64,000 nt of DNA from an uncultured Clostridia bacterium (GCA_947624745.1 CANQLR010000002.1:1-64000); one strand, 5' to 3'. Shown: positions 27,231 to 36,498, counted from the first letter of the stretch. Translations and numbers: made by a program. The notes: a model not told the origin generated them from the letters alone.

Positions 27231-30200
27231 CTAAACCAAAACCGCCCGCCTAAGCTTGAACGAATAGATATATCCCGCCTTTACGGGCTTGTCCAAAAGC
27301 ACGTCGAACGCGGCCTTATATAGCGCGAGCTGCGGGGCGTAGCGGTCCCTTAGATCATAAATATCGGTAACTCGGTCGGTTTTATAATCTATAAGAACAT
27401 AGCCGTCCTCCTCTTCAAAAAGACAGTCCGCAACGCCCTGGAGCATTCCTTCTGTGCCCTTGTAAATCTCTGCAAAGGCGGGGTCGGGGGATATGTCGTC
27501 AAAGCGGATTATAAAGCGCTGCTCCCTTAAGACGTTCCGGCTTTTTTTGAGGCGCATATATATCTCACCGGAGAAGAAATCAGACACGGTGCGGCGGTCT
27601 ATCGCCTCGGCCTCGCGCGTGGTGAATATCCCCTTTTTCGTGAGGCGTAAGATCTCGCCCTCGAGATCCGCTTCGGCGGCGGAAAAGTCGCAGAATTGCA
27701 TGAATCGGTGGGTAAGTGTCCCCTTCTGGGCGGCGGTGAACTCCTCGAGCTCTCCGTCAAGGCTCGGAACTCGCGGGAAGAAGCTCAATGCGTCGTCCTT
27801 GACTATCTCGGAGACGGTAAGCTTGGCCTCGTTTTTGGTGAGGCGCGGGTCGGGACCCTTTTTAAACTCCTCAGTTAAGGCTTTGACCAATGCCTCGTCG
27901 CATACGGCCTGCTCCGTCTCGGGAGCCTCCGCCTTTTCGGCTGCGGGAGGCGTCGGCAGGACTGTTATCGGCGGGAGGTCGCCCGTATCTGCATAAACGC
28001 CGGCGGGAAGGTGCGAGCGAATGATACCGAGAGCCGGGTGCTTAAGAAGGGACATCAAAAGCCAGTCGGAGGCGCAGTCGGCCTTTTCGGTCACGGAAGG
28101 CGGAACGCTGTATGAGGATATCCCGACCGAGAAGCTCTCGGCGCGCTTTAAAGATGCCTCGCAAAAGTCCATTATCAGGATAAGCCGCTCCTTAGCGCGG
28201 GTGAGGGCGACGTACATAAGGCGAAGCTCCTCGGAAAGAAGCTCGGTGCGGTTTTTCTCGCGGACATAGTCCCAAAAGGCGGTGGAGCGCTTTGTGAGGG
28301 TGGAGTAGTCGAGGAATTTGAGCCCCGCGCCGTGTTCATACGAGAGCTGCAGCGCGCCGTTGAGGTCCGTCTTGTTGAAGGCGGTCTCGGTTCCGAGGAG
28401 TATCACAAAGGGAAATTCAAGACCCTTTGAGCGGTGTATCGTCTTGACGTTCACGGCGTCTGAGGTCTCGGTGACCGTAAGAGCCTGCTCGAAATCGCCG
28501 CCGGTGGAGGATATGTATTCGATATAGCGGAGAAAGCCCGCGGCGCCGTCGTTCGAGGAGCGCTCATAAGCCTCGGCATACTCCAAAAGAAGATATAGGT
28601 TCGCACACTTTTGCTCCGAGTCCTCGTATGAGGCTGCAAGGGCGAAGATATCGGTGTCGTCGTAAATTTTTCTTATGAGGCGGCTTAGGTCGAGCCCCGA
28701 GGCTGTCACGGCAAGCCGCTTTACCGTCGAAACCAAGGCTTCGCACTTGCTTTTTAGCTCCTCGGTGGCGAAAAGCTCGCCGGAGGAGACCGAAAGTACG
28801 GTCTTATAGAGCTTGCTGTCGCGGTCCAAAAGCCGAAGCTCTGCAAGGTCGTCGTCAGAAAATCCCATAATGGGGCTCAGCATAACCGAGGCGAGCGGGA
28901 TATCCTGCATCGGGTCGACCGTTATCGCGAGAATATTTAGAAGAAGCGAGATCTCCCGCGAGCGAAGATAGCCGGAGGATTCGGTCGAGAGTACTTTCAG
29001 CCCTTCTGCGTCGAATATGTCGCGGAGGCTGTCGCCCGAGATATTCTTTCGGCATAAAACGCAAAAGTCGGAGGGACGGCAGGGGCGGGAAACTCCGCCG
29101 TCAAAAACTTCAACGCCTTGGGAAAGCATCTCCCGTATTCTGCGTGCGGCGGCGATAAATTCAAGCTCCAAACGGTCAATGCCGCAGTCGCTGTCGACGG
29201 CAATTATCTCGACCGGGCTGTCCTCGCCGGGGTACGAAGCGCCGCAGAAAAGCTTTTCGTCGTCGGTATAATCGGTCTCGCCGACGCGGGACGACATTAT
29301 CGCGCCGAAAACGTAGTTGCAAAAGTCTATTATGCTTCTTCGGCTGCGGAAGTTTTTACGAAGAAACAGCCCCGCGACCGGGCTTTCGGGGTCCCTCCCC
29401 TGCTCTCGGGCGCGCATGAAGATCATCGGGTTCGCGAGCCGAAAGCGATATATCGCCTGCTTTACGTCGCCGACCAAAAAGACGTTTTCGCCGATCCGCG
29501 AGAGGTCGTCGGTGTCTGATATCGCCTTGAAGATGACCTCCTGCAGGTTGTTGACGTCCTGAAATTCGTCGATGAGTATCACCTTATAGCGCTTGGAGCG
29601 GACTATTTCGTCGCAAAGCGGCGTGCGGGTGATACTTCCGTTTTCGTCGCAGTTAAGGAGCAGTCTAACGCACAAAAGCTCGGTGTCGGAAAAATCGACG
29701 GCGTTTCGCTCGGTCTTCATCTCGTAAAGCCGCTCGTCGAGCCTTTTTGCGAGGTCGCAGAGCTTTTCGAAATAGTCGGCGCAAAGTCTCGCGTCGGCGT
29801 CAATCTGCTCGCGCGAGACGGAAAGCAGCTCGGCAAGCTCCTTGAACTGCTCCTTGATCTTGGCGTTTAGCTCCTTGGCGCTTTCGTAGGCGGAGATTTC
29901 CGACTGCGGGCAGGCTTCCTTTTCGGCCTTGGTCTGCCTGCCGGTAAGGCCTTTCCACGGAGCGGAAAGGAGCTTCTCGGCGGCGGAAGCACGATCGCGC
30001 GAGGGCAAAGTGTCAAGAATTTCCTTTGCTATGAGGGAGTTTTCCTTTAAAGCTGCGGCAGAGGAGGCATGATACTTAAGCGTATCGGAGATGTCCCCGA
30101 GGCGCTCGGCGGAGGTGCAAAGAAGCGAGATCATGTCCTTTGCCGCGCGGTCGCGGTCCCCAAGGACCTCCTCCGACGAGGCGCCGGAGCGAAGGCCCGA

Positions 30201-30782
30201 AAGGGTGTTCTTTATCCAGATATCGGAAAAAGGCAGCGAGCGCAAAAAGCGGTGAAGCCTTAGTATCAGCTTTCGCAGTGCGGTATCGTTCTCGCGGCAG
30301 AATTTTGAGATCAGATCCTCCGTTTCGGCGGGACGCTCTCGGTATTCGTCCTCTAAAATGTCGGTCAGGGCTCGTTCGCAGAGCATCATCGCCTCGTTTT
30401 CCTCGATAATGCGAACGCCGCTCTGAAAATCGGTCTCGGAGAGGTTGTCCTTCAGAAGCCCGAAGCAGAACGAATTTATCGTCGTGATCTCGGCGAGGCG
30501 CAAAAGGGCCTGCTGCCGCTGTATCCACATATTTTCCGGGTCAAGCTCGGCGCGGGAGTCTATCTCGGCGGTGAGCTTTTCCCGCATCTGCAGCGCGGCG
30601 TCGTTTGTAAACGTCACGGCAAGAAGGCTGTCTGCGGGGATCCCCTTTTTTTCATCGCACAAAAGATTCACCGTCCGCTCGACCAAGACCGCCGTCTTTC
30701 CGCTTCCCGCGGCGGCAGATACAACTACCGGCCGGCCGGTCAGATCAATAGCTCTCTTTTGTTCTTCTGTCCATTCAGGCAT
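27231..30782 (-). CDS. addA: ATP-dependent helicase/nuclease subunit AddA
   Basis: 1,183 residues. UvrD-type Walker A AAAGSGKT lies at 23-30 and helicase motif II as LIDEFQDV, with FLVGDVKQAIYRFR and VKTIHRSKGLEFPFV further on. The C-terminal RecB-type nuclease motif is GYVLIDYKTD (about 1127-1136). With AddB it forms the double-strand-break resection complex of Firmicutes, processing ends to a Chi site for RecA. It overlaps addB by eight bases. Confidence 0.97.
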   Translation of the reverse strand: MPEWTEEQKRAIDLTGRPVVVSAAAGSGKTAVLVERTVNLLCDEKKGIPADSLLAVTFTNDAALQMREKLTAEIDSRAELDPENMWIQRQQALLRLAEITTINSFCFGLLKDNLSETDFQSGVRIIEENEAMMLCERALTDILEDEYRERPAETEDLISKFCRENDTALRKLILRLHRFLRSLPFSDIWIKNTLSGLRSGASSEEVLGDRDRAAKDMISLLCTSAERLGDISDTLKYHASSAAALKENSLIAKEILDTLPSRDRASAAEKLLSAPWKGLTGRQTKAEKEACPQSEISAYESAKELNAKIKEQFKELAELLSVSREQIDADARLCADYFEKLCDLAKRLDERLYEMKTERNAVDFSDTELLCVRLLLNCDENGSITRTPLCDEIVRSKRYKVILIDEFQDVNNLQEVIFKAISDTDDLSRIGENVFLVGDVKQAIYRFRLANPMIFMRAREQGRDPESPVAGLFLRKNFRSRRSIIDFCNYVFGAIMSSRVGETDYTDDEKLFCGASYPGEDSPVEIIAVDSDCGIDRLELEFIAAARRIREMLSQGVEVFDGGVSRPCRPSDFCVLCRKNISGDSLRDIFDAEGLKVLSTESSGYLRSREISLLLNILAITVDPMQDIPLASVMLSPIMGFSDDDLAELRLLDRDSKLYKTVLSVSSGELFATEELKSKCEALVSTVKRLAVTASGLDLSRLIRKIYDDTDIFALAASYEDSEQKCANLYLLLEYAEAYERSSNDGAAGFLRYIEYISSTGGDFEQALTVTETSDAVNVKTIHRSKGLEFPFVILLGTETAFNKTDLNGALQLSYEHGAGLKFLDYSTLTKRSTAFWDYVREKNRTELLSEELRLMYVALTRAKERLILIMDFCEASLKRAESFSVGISSYSVPPSVTEKADCASDWLLMSLLKHPALGIIRSHLPAGVYADTGDLPPITVLPTPPAAEKAEAPETEQAVCDEALVKALTEEFKKGPDPRLTKNEAKLTVSEIVKDDALSFFPRVPSLDGELEEFTAAQKGTLTHRFMQFCDFSAAEADLEGEILRLTKKGIFTTREAEAIDRRTVSDFFSGEIYMRLKKSRNVLREQRFIIRFDDISPDPAFAEIYKGTEGMLQGVADCLFEEEDGYVLIDYKTDRVTDIYDLRDRYAPQLALYKAAFDVLLDKPVKAGYIYSFKLRRAVLV

Positions 30783-33700
30783 CTGCGCCGTCCTCCTCCC
30801 CTATCAGATATTCGAGCTTTTTGCCGTCGGAGGGCTCGATAAGCTTCATCATGTATTTTCTTCTGTCGCATACCGAGCTGTAGTCGCAGTAGGCGCATTG
30901 CAGGTGCTCGGGATCCGACCCGACGGGAATCGCGGGTATTCTGCCGCCCAAAAGGTCCTCGCCGAAGCGCATCGCCTTGAGTCGGGCGAAGTCGAGAAGC
31001 TTTTCAAACGAAGCCTCCGAAATGAGCGACGAGGTTTTTGTGTACGCCCCCGAGGCGGTGGTTTTTACCGGCAGGAAGCGCCCGCTGATGTTTTCGTCCA
31101 TGGCGGAGATAACTTCGTCGTTTTTTACTATCAGCCCGCTGCGCTTGAGCTGCTCGGCGCTTATTTCGTCGCGGGACTTTTCGCTGTCCTCCTCCGACTT
31201 GCACTCCAAAAATCCTGCGCGCATATACAGTATACCTGCCGGGGAGCAGTCGTTGAAATCGGGGTCGTTTCCCTCGGTCAGGGCGAGAATGTAAAGAAGC
31301 AGCTGTAGATTCAGCCCGTTATATACATCGTCGAAGGAAAATCGCTTTTCGCCGGTCTTGTAATCTATAACGCGGAGGTATCTCCTGCCGTCCGGCGAGG
31401 TATAGGTGTCGATCCGATCTACTATGCCGCGAAGATTGACCTTCACCCCGCCCGTCAGCGGAATGGAATAGGCGCTTTTGCCGCTTAATTGTGAGAGGTC
31501 GTATTCAAACCGCTCGGGGCGGAATTTTGAGACTTTAAACTCCTCGCGCATATTTATGAGTATCTCGACTGCGGCGTCGCCGAGGCGGTTGAAGTCAGCG
31601 GTGAATTTTGCGGATTTTCCGAAGCTGCCTCCGAGATCGCTCTCCGAAAAATCGTTTAGAAGCTTTGATACAAGCTCGCGGATATCATCGTCGGAAACGT
31701 CGGAAAAGCCGGGGCCGAAGTGTCTTAAAACGTTCTCGAAAAGATAGTGCATGACGGTGCCGCGGTTCGCGGGGTCGATGCGAAGCGGGGTGATCGGTTG
31801 GATTTTAAGGCCGTATTTGCAGAAATATCCGAAGCCGCAGCGGTTGTAAACGTCGATCCTCGAGGCGGTGACGTTTATGTCGCGCTCGGCAAAAAGGCGC
31901 TTTGAGACGGACGGGGAAAGGCTGTGAACCCCCTCCGAGATCTTCGAGAGGCGAAGGAGCTTTTCTCGGTATTCGGAAATTTCACCGAGGGCTGCTCTGA
32001 TGGAGGCGCGCTCGGCTGGGCTCATTTTTTTGACCGCGGATCCGTAATACGCGGCGGCCGGGGTCGAGCAGGTAAGGGTGAGCGGGAGCTTTGATATCGG
32101 GCGGACCTCGGCGGAGCAGTAGCGTATGATCCTTGAAATGAAGCGGGAGGGCTTCAGGCTCTTGCCGCGCCTGTCCTGATCCGACCAGCTTAAGATAAGG
32201 CGCTCTGTCGGCGCGGTTAGGGCCTTGTAGCAGTCGAACCGTTCGGATGCAAGCCGCGCCTCGTCGGTCATGTCGAAGCCGACGCCGTTTTCGCTGAGCT
32301 TTTTCAGATCATTCCCCGAAAACAGTCCGCTCGACCTTATTTCGGCGGGGAAAAGCCCCTCGGCAAGACCTATGACAAAAACTACCTTCGGGCGGTCGAT
32401 GACCGAGCGGGAAACGTCAGCGACGGTAACGCACTCAAGCTTCTGGGGCGGGCTCGAAACACTCGCGCGGGACAGGACGGTGCGCAAAAGCTCGGAATAG
32501 GTCTTAAGGGTGAGCTTTTCCTCCCCCGCCGTGAGGCAAATCGAAGTTATCGCGCTCATCACGGCGTTCCAGAGCTGCTTGAAAAGGCGCGCGGTCTCAA
32601 GCTTCATGTCCGGGTCGGCGCAGTCTTCAATAACGTCGAATGCGCGCTCGGCGAGCGAGGTCTCCTTCAAAAATTCACAGAACGCCTTGGAGATATCGGC
32701 GGCGGTTGCACTCTCGCAGGCCTCGTGGAGCTTTATAAGCGGAGCGGTCGCCTTTTGGCGGATCGGCTCGACCTCCGAAAAATTGCCTGCTGTAAAGGGT
32801 TCGAGCCACATTTTTCCCGCGACGTTCCAGCGAACGGAATAATCCCACAAAAGGGAAATTTCCTCTGCCGTGAGCGGCGAAAAAGGCGAGCGAAGATATT
32901 TAAGTATTTTTTCGGTGTCGGGAACTCGCCCGGAGGCGGCATCGAGGGCGTCAAGCACCGAAAGAACGAGTGACATCGAGGAGGCGGGGCGGGGCCTGTC
33001 GGTGAAGGCCTCGACCCCGTAGCGGGAAAACGCGGCCTCTAAGATCATTCCGAAGCCGTCGATGTCGTGGGTCATGACTGCGATGTCATTTAGGCTATAG
33101 CCTCCCGAGGTCACAAGGCGGCGGATCTCGGCGGCGACAAAATCGGCCTCGTCGTACATGGTGTCGGCGCGGTAGATCCTAAGCGTGTCGTCGGCCTTTT
33201 CGGTGCGCGGCGGGCGTGTGAAAAGGCATGCCCCGACCCCCGAAAGAAGCGAGTTTGCGGTCTTCGGGGTGCGGCAGTATTTGTAGCGGAGGGGTGTGCC
33301 GGTCTCCTCACAAAGCTTAACGAGGGAGTTCAAGGTCGCGGCTGGGTGATTGAACGGCGACACGGCGGAGCGGGGGTACTCGCCCGGGAGAGAGAGCGAA
33401 ACGCAGACCTCCTTGGCGCTCATAAGCGCCGAGCGGAGCATAGAAAGCTCGTCGGGGGAAAAGCCGTCGAACCGGTCGACATATATGTACTGCCCCGCAA
33501 ACGCGGAGTTTTCGGCGGCGATGAGCGATGCGGAAAGCACCTCGGAGCTTTCGTCGCGAAGGCCGCGCTCATTAAGGATATCGAGATATTGGCGGTAAAT
33601 TTCGGAGACGTCGTGGAGCTTGTCCCCGAGGGTGCCGCCGATTTTTTCGGAGGCTTCAAAAACGTCCTCGGCGCTTAGGCCGGAGCGGCGCAGAAGGTCA

Positions 33701-34074
33701 AGGATCTCGGAAATCTCGCCGATGAACGCGGGCTTTTCGGCAAATCGGGACAAAAGGCGCAGGGACTTTTCCTTTTTAACTCGGCGAAGCGCCAAGAAGA
33801 TTAAAACGGTGCGCTCGTTCTGACCGGCAAGGGTGCCGTCAGCCGCGCCGAATCTCTCGAAAACAGACTTGGCAAGGCGCTTGAAGCCGTAGATATTAAC
33901 GCGGTTGAAGTCTCGCGGGCCGAGGCAGGCGTAGAGGGCTTTGTCGTATGCAAAGGAAAACTGCTCGGGAACTATCGCCGCAACAGATTCGTTGTTATTT
34001 ATGTGCGCCCTCATAGACTCGGCGGTCAGCCGGAGCTTTTCAGACGAGTTTTCGCCGAGAAATACGGTCAGCAA
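30775..34074 (-). CDS. addB: ATP-dependent helicase/nuclease subunit AddB
   Basis: 1,099 residues from a TTG start at 34074, which has AAGGGGG seven bases before it; an ATG 72 bases upstream lacks such a site and would begin at the repeat block. The C-terminal nuclease motif RVIDYKTGEK and the Cys set for an iron-sulphur cluster (YNRCGFGYFCKYG ... CAYCDYSSVCD) are intact. The N-terminal P-loop, GRSGSGKT in B. subtilis, reads GENSSEKL here, so nucleotide binding may be altered or lost. It partners AddA, encoded immediately downstream. Confidence 0.95.
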   Translation of the reverse strand: MLTVFLGENSSEKLRLTAESMRAHINNNESVAAIVPEQFSFAYDKALYACLGPRDFNRVNIYGFKRLAKSVFERFGAADGTLAGQNERTVLIFLALRRVKKEKSLRLLSRFAEKPAFIGEISEILDLLRRSGLSAEDVFEASEKIGGTLGDKLHDVSEIYRQYLDILNERGLRDESSEVLSASLIAAENSAFAGQYIYVDRFDGFSPDELSMLRSALMSAKEVCVSLSLPGEYPRSAVSPFNHPAATLNSLVKLCEETGTPLRYKYCRTPKTANSLLSGVGACLFTRPPRTEKADDTLRIYRADTMYDEADFVAAEIRRLVTSGGYSLNDIAVMTHDIDGFGMILEAAFSRYGVEAFTDRPRPASSMSLVLSVLDALDAASGRVPDTEKILKYLRSPFSPLTAEEISLLWDYSVRWNVAGKMWLEPFTAGNFSEVEPIRQKATAPLIKLHEACESATAADISKAFCEFLKETSLAERAFDVIEDCADPDMKLETARLFKQLWNAVMSAITSICLTAGEEKLTLKTYSELLRTVLSRASVSSPPQKLECVTVADVSRSVIDRPKVVFVIGLAEGLFPAEIRSSGLFSGNDLKKLSENGVGFDMTDEARLASERFDCYKALTAPTERLILSWSDQDRRGKSLKPSRFISRIIRYCSAEVRPISKLPLTLTCSTPAAAYYGSAVKKMSPAERASIRAALGEISEYREKLLRLSKISEGVHSLSPSVSKRLFAERDINVTASRIDVYNRCGFGYFCKYGLKIQPITPLRIDPANRGTVMHYLFENVLRHFGPGFSDVSDDDIRELVSKLLNDFSESDLGGSFGKSAKFTADFNRLGDAAVEILINMREEFKVSKFRPERFEYDLSQLSGKSAYSIPLTGGVKVNLRGIVDRIDTYTSPDGRRYLRVIDYKTGEKRFSFDDVYNGLNLQLLLYILALTEGNDPDFNDCSPAGILYMRAGFLECKSEEDSEKSRDEISAEQLKRSGLIVKNDEVISAMDENISGRFLPVKTTASGAYTKTSSLISEASFEKLLDFARLKAMRFGEDLLGGRIPAIPVGSDPEHLQCAYCDYSSVCDRRKYMMKLIEPSDGKKLEYLIGEEDGADA

Positions 34075-34095
34075 ACCATCGCCCCCTTTTAGAAT

Positions 34096-34124
34096 AATAT
34101 AGCATAAATAAGGGGGAAAGTCAA
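34096..34124 (-). promoter_or_regulatory. Sigma-A promoter of addB-addA
   Basis: Minus-strand TTGACT, 17-base spacer, TATATT. It lies 22 bases upstream of the TTG start, at the edge of the repeat block. Confidence 0.85.
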
Positions 34125-34364
34125 TATAGGGGAGGGCTGCGGGCAACGTTCGATCGCCTACTGCAATTTTCGGAATTTTGCTCTGACATAAGCATAAGGC
34201 GGCACAAGGTATTCGCTTCGCTCATGCTATTTTAAGCACCCTCCCCCTCCAAATTTTGAGCTGACCTTTAAATCCGCGTTTGCCCCCTCACCGGTGGGAG
34301 GGGGCGATCACTTTTCCCGCCCAACCTTTGCAACTTTATCAATGCTAAGTGCGTGTGCCAGCGC

Positions 34365-34455
34365 GGCGAAGCCCGGGCGCCAGCGAAGCTGCCGCCATTC
34401 CAAGCCCGCTTGCGGGCTTGGCGGGTGCGCGCTCCGCGCGCACCCGGGCTTCGCC
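34365..34455 (+). repeat. Four-stem cruciform-like repeat, copy B
   Basis: The outer 13-bp stem (34365-34377 with 34443-34455) encloses hairpins at 34378-34394 (six of seven pairs, loop GAA), 34400-34421 (10 bp, loop TT) and 34423-34445 (10 bp, loop TCC). Compared with copy A at 120-213, the second and third hairpins differ at several positions on both arms but remain fully paired. Confidence 0.75.
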
Positions 34456-34465
34456 CCCGCCTCAT

Positions 34466-34804
34466 GCAGCGTCGGACAAGCCGCCGCTGCGGCTGTAGCC
34501 GCAACTTTCTTTTTAGTAATAATATTCCTACTTAGCTCCGGCTTCTCTTTGCCTCGCTCATCGCTCGGCAAACGGGGAGACCCCTTACGGTGGTCTCCCC
34601 ACGTCGCAACAGCCCACCGGGCTGATTGCTCCTCCCCGTCCTGCGCTCGCTGGCGCTTAGGGGATTTCGCGCTCTGCGGAGCGCGACCAGAGGCTCCTCG
34701 CCTCTGGACTCTCGCCCGCTTTTTGAGGAAAAGCGGGGTAAAACCTTTTTAGTATTTCTTCTTTGCTTTAGTCGGGAGGAAAGGCCGGCGAAACCTTTTT
34801 AGTT
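34466..34804 (+). repeat. Multi-hairpin repeat module, copy B
   Basis: Hairpins in order: GCAGCG/CGCTGC (34466-34490), TTTGCC/GGCAAA (34548-34572), GGGGAGACC/GGTCTCCCC (34574-34600), TCGCGCTC/GAGCGCGA with loop TGCG (34667-34686), CCAGAGGC/GCCTCTGG (34687-34707) and CCCGCTTTT/AAAAGCGGG with loop TGAGG (34715-34737), then AAACCTTTTTAGT. Copy C at 41895-42179 has the same series. Stretches between the hairpins are nearly identical, while several stems carry compensating changes. A further copy of the 28-base tail lies at 34777-34804. Confidence 0.8.
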
Positions 34805-34833
34805 TTGCCCTCTAAAGTTTTGTTCTTCCCCCC

Positions 34834-35430
34834 TCACTTTCCAAACATCCTCTTTATCCTAAGATACACCTCATAGCAAAACAGCTTACACCTCACCTTT
34901 ACCGGGCTCTTGAGAATTTTAATCTCTCCGTCGGTCAAAATTGCCGTATCGTCAAGCTTCGTCGAGGCGGAAACGCAGACGTCGGGGTAGCACAGGCACC
35001 ACCAGTTTTTCCCCGCTCCCCTGCCGAGCTTAATCACAAGGCTGTCGTATATCCCCGCCGGGAGCGTGAACCCGTCGTACACCCGCTTATCAAAGTACTC
35101 CTTTTTAAGAGAGACGCTCGCGCAATATCCGGCGCCGTTATCCGAAAGGGCCTTATCGGCAACCGCGCGAAGCTTCGGGAGGATATTATAGATCGTGTTC
35201 ATCGCCTTCTCCTTAGTCGAAACCCCCGACAGATAGGGCTTAGCGGCCTCAAGAACGCGGTCGCGGACGTTGAGCTTTATACGCTGTGCGGTATCGCTGT
35301 CGCTGTCGGCCAGAATATGCACCCTGACGAATTTGTCTGTCATAGTCTCGACCTCGCACGCGGCCTCGTATGTCGTGAGGAAGAGCGAAATTATCAGCGC
35401 TATGGCGAGGGAAATTGTGAATTTTTTCAT
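34834..35430 (-). CDS. spoIIR: Stage II sporulation protein R
   Basis: 198 residues with an N-terminal signal or membrane segment (about 4-24). The family core FVRVHILADSDSDTAQRIKLNVRDRVLE and the C-terminal WWCLCYPDVC region are clear. In Bacillus it is made in the forespore under sigma-F and secreted to activate SpoIIGA, which processes pro-sigma-E in the mother cell. Its presence indicates a spore-forming lineage. The ribosome site GGAGG is buried in a hairpin (35434-35462) that also looks like the mreB terminator. No sure sigma-F promoter was recognised. Confidence 0.95.
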   Translation of the reverse strand: MKKFTISLAIALIISLFLTTYEAACEVETMTDKFVRVHILADSDSDTAQRIKLNVRDRVLEAAKPYLSGVSTKEKAMNTIYNILPKLRAVADKALSDNGAGYCASVSLKKEYFDKRVYDGFTLPAGIYDSLVIKLGRGAGKNWWCLCYPDVCVSASTKLDDTAILTDGEIKILKSPVKVRCKLFCYEVYLRIKRMFGK

Positions 35431-35462
35431 AAAAATGCCTCCGATTTTTAGTCGAAGGCATT
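35431..35462 (-). terminator. Hairpin between mreB and spoIIR that includes the spoIIR ribosome site
   Basis: Minus-strand AATGCCTTCG pairs with CGGAGGCATT (10 pairs, one wobble, 9-base loop), followed by TTT and then the spoIIR ATG. The 3' arm contains the GGAGG ribosome site. It could end mreB transcription, block spoIIR translation on read-through mRNA, or both. Confidence 0.7.
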
Positions 35463-35486
35463 ATTGGCATAAATTGGATATAATAT

Positions 35487-36494
35487 TCAGATACGCGCCT
35501 TTTCAAACCCGTTGCGAAGCTTATCCCGAACCTTAAAAGCAAGGTGAGTGCCACGCGCCACGCAGCCGAGAGGGTCGTCCGCCACATGGCATTTCACGCC
35601 GAACTCGCGGGTGATATACATATCGAGGCCGCGTAGCAGCGCTCCCCCGCCGGTAAGAAGTATCCCGTGGTCATAGATGTCGCCGACAAGCTCGGGCGGG
35701 GTCTTTTCAAAGACGGTGCGCACGGCGGCGATTATCTGATCTATGTCCTCGGTGAGAGCGGCGGCGATATCCGCCTCGCTTATTTCTATCTTCGTCGGGA
35801 GGCCCGTTACAAGGCTTCTGCCCGAAACGACCATTTTCTTTTCCTCCGAGGGCCAGAAAACGTTTGCGGTGGTAATTTTAGCATCCTCTGCGGTGCGTTC
35901 ACCGATGGAAAGGCGATAGTTTTCCTCGATATATCGCTGAATCGAAGCGTTAAAAGCGTTTCCCGCCTTTTTTACGGAGTTTGCGGCAACTATCCCCCCG
36001 AGGGAGGTCACCGCGATATCCGACGTGCCGCCGCCGATGTCTACGACCATTCTTCCGAACGGGCGCATGATGTCCTCCCCCGCGCCCAAAAGCGCCGCGA
36101 CCGGCTCCTCGATGAGATACACCGTCCTCGCGCCGGCAGAGACCGCGCTTTCAACGACCGCCTTGCGCTCAACTGCGGTGATGCCGCTCGGCACGCACAT
36201 CACTATGCGCGGGTTGATGAGCCGCTTGCCGATAACCTTTAAAATGCAGAGACGGATAAGCTCCTGCGCCATGTCGTTGTTCGATATAACCCCGTCCTTA
36301 AGAGGCTTTATGACCGCGATATGCTCCGGCGCGCGGCCTATCATCTTATACGCCTCGGTGCCGAACGCGACCACCCTTTCGGCGTTCTTGTCAAACGCGA
36401 TGACGGTCGGCTCGTTTAGTATCGCGCCGCTCCTTCCAGCTGAAATAATTATATTTGCGGTGCCGAGGTCTATTCCGAGATCAAGTACCGACAT
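35487..36494 (-). CDS. mreB: MreB/Mbl family rod-shape actin homologue
   Basis: 335 residues from the ATG behind AAGGAG; the frame is open 15 codons further but these overlap comF. The actin-fold sites are visible: phosphate 1 LGIDLGTANIII, phosphate 2 MVVDIGGGTSDIAV, and the adenosine site LLTGGGALLRGLD. It forms membrane-associated filaments that guide cell wall synthesis. mreC and mreD do not follow; instead spoIIR does, so this is an isolated paralogue (Mbl or MreBH-like). It follows comF by four bases. Confidence 0.93.
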   Translation of the reverse strand: MSVLDLGIDLGTANIIISAGRSGAILNEPTVIAFDKNAERVVAFGTEAYKMIGRAPEHIAVIKPLKDGVISNNDMAQELIRLCILKVIGKRLINPRIVMCVPSGITAVERKAVVESAVSAGARTVYLIEEPVAALLGAGEDIMRPFGRMVVDIGGGTSDIAVTSLGGIVAANSVKKAGNAFNASIQRYIEENYRLSIGERTAEDAKITTANVFWPSEEKKMVVSGRSLVTGLPTKIEISEADIAAALTEDIDQIIAAVRTVFEKTPPELVGDIYDHGILLTGGGALLRGLDMYITREFGVKCHVADDPLGCVARGTHLAFKVRDKLRNGFEKARI

Positions 36495-36498
36495 AAAC

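Larger units (their letters stand above)
34147..34833. other. Gene-free block of structured repeats between addB and spoIIR
   Basis: No convincing gene. From left to right on the plus strand there is a strong hairpin at 34282-34305 (GCCCCCTC with GAGGGGGC), a four-stem element at 34365-34455, a 25-base hairpin sequence at 34466-34490 found exactly again at 41895-41919, and a chain of hairpins at 34548-34737 with a tail repeated at 34777-34804. Short reading frames on both strands follow the palindromes and are not protein-like. Confidence 0.7.
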
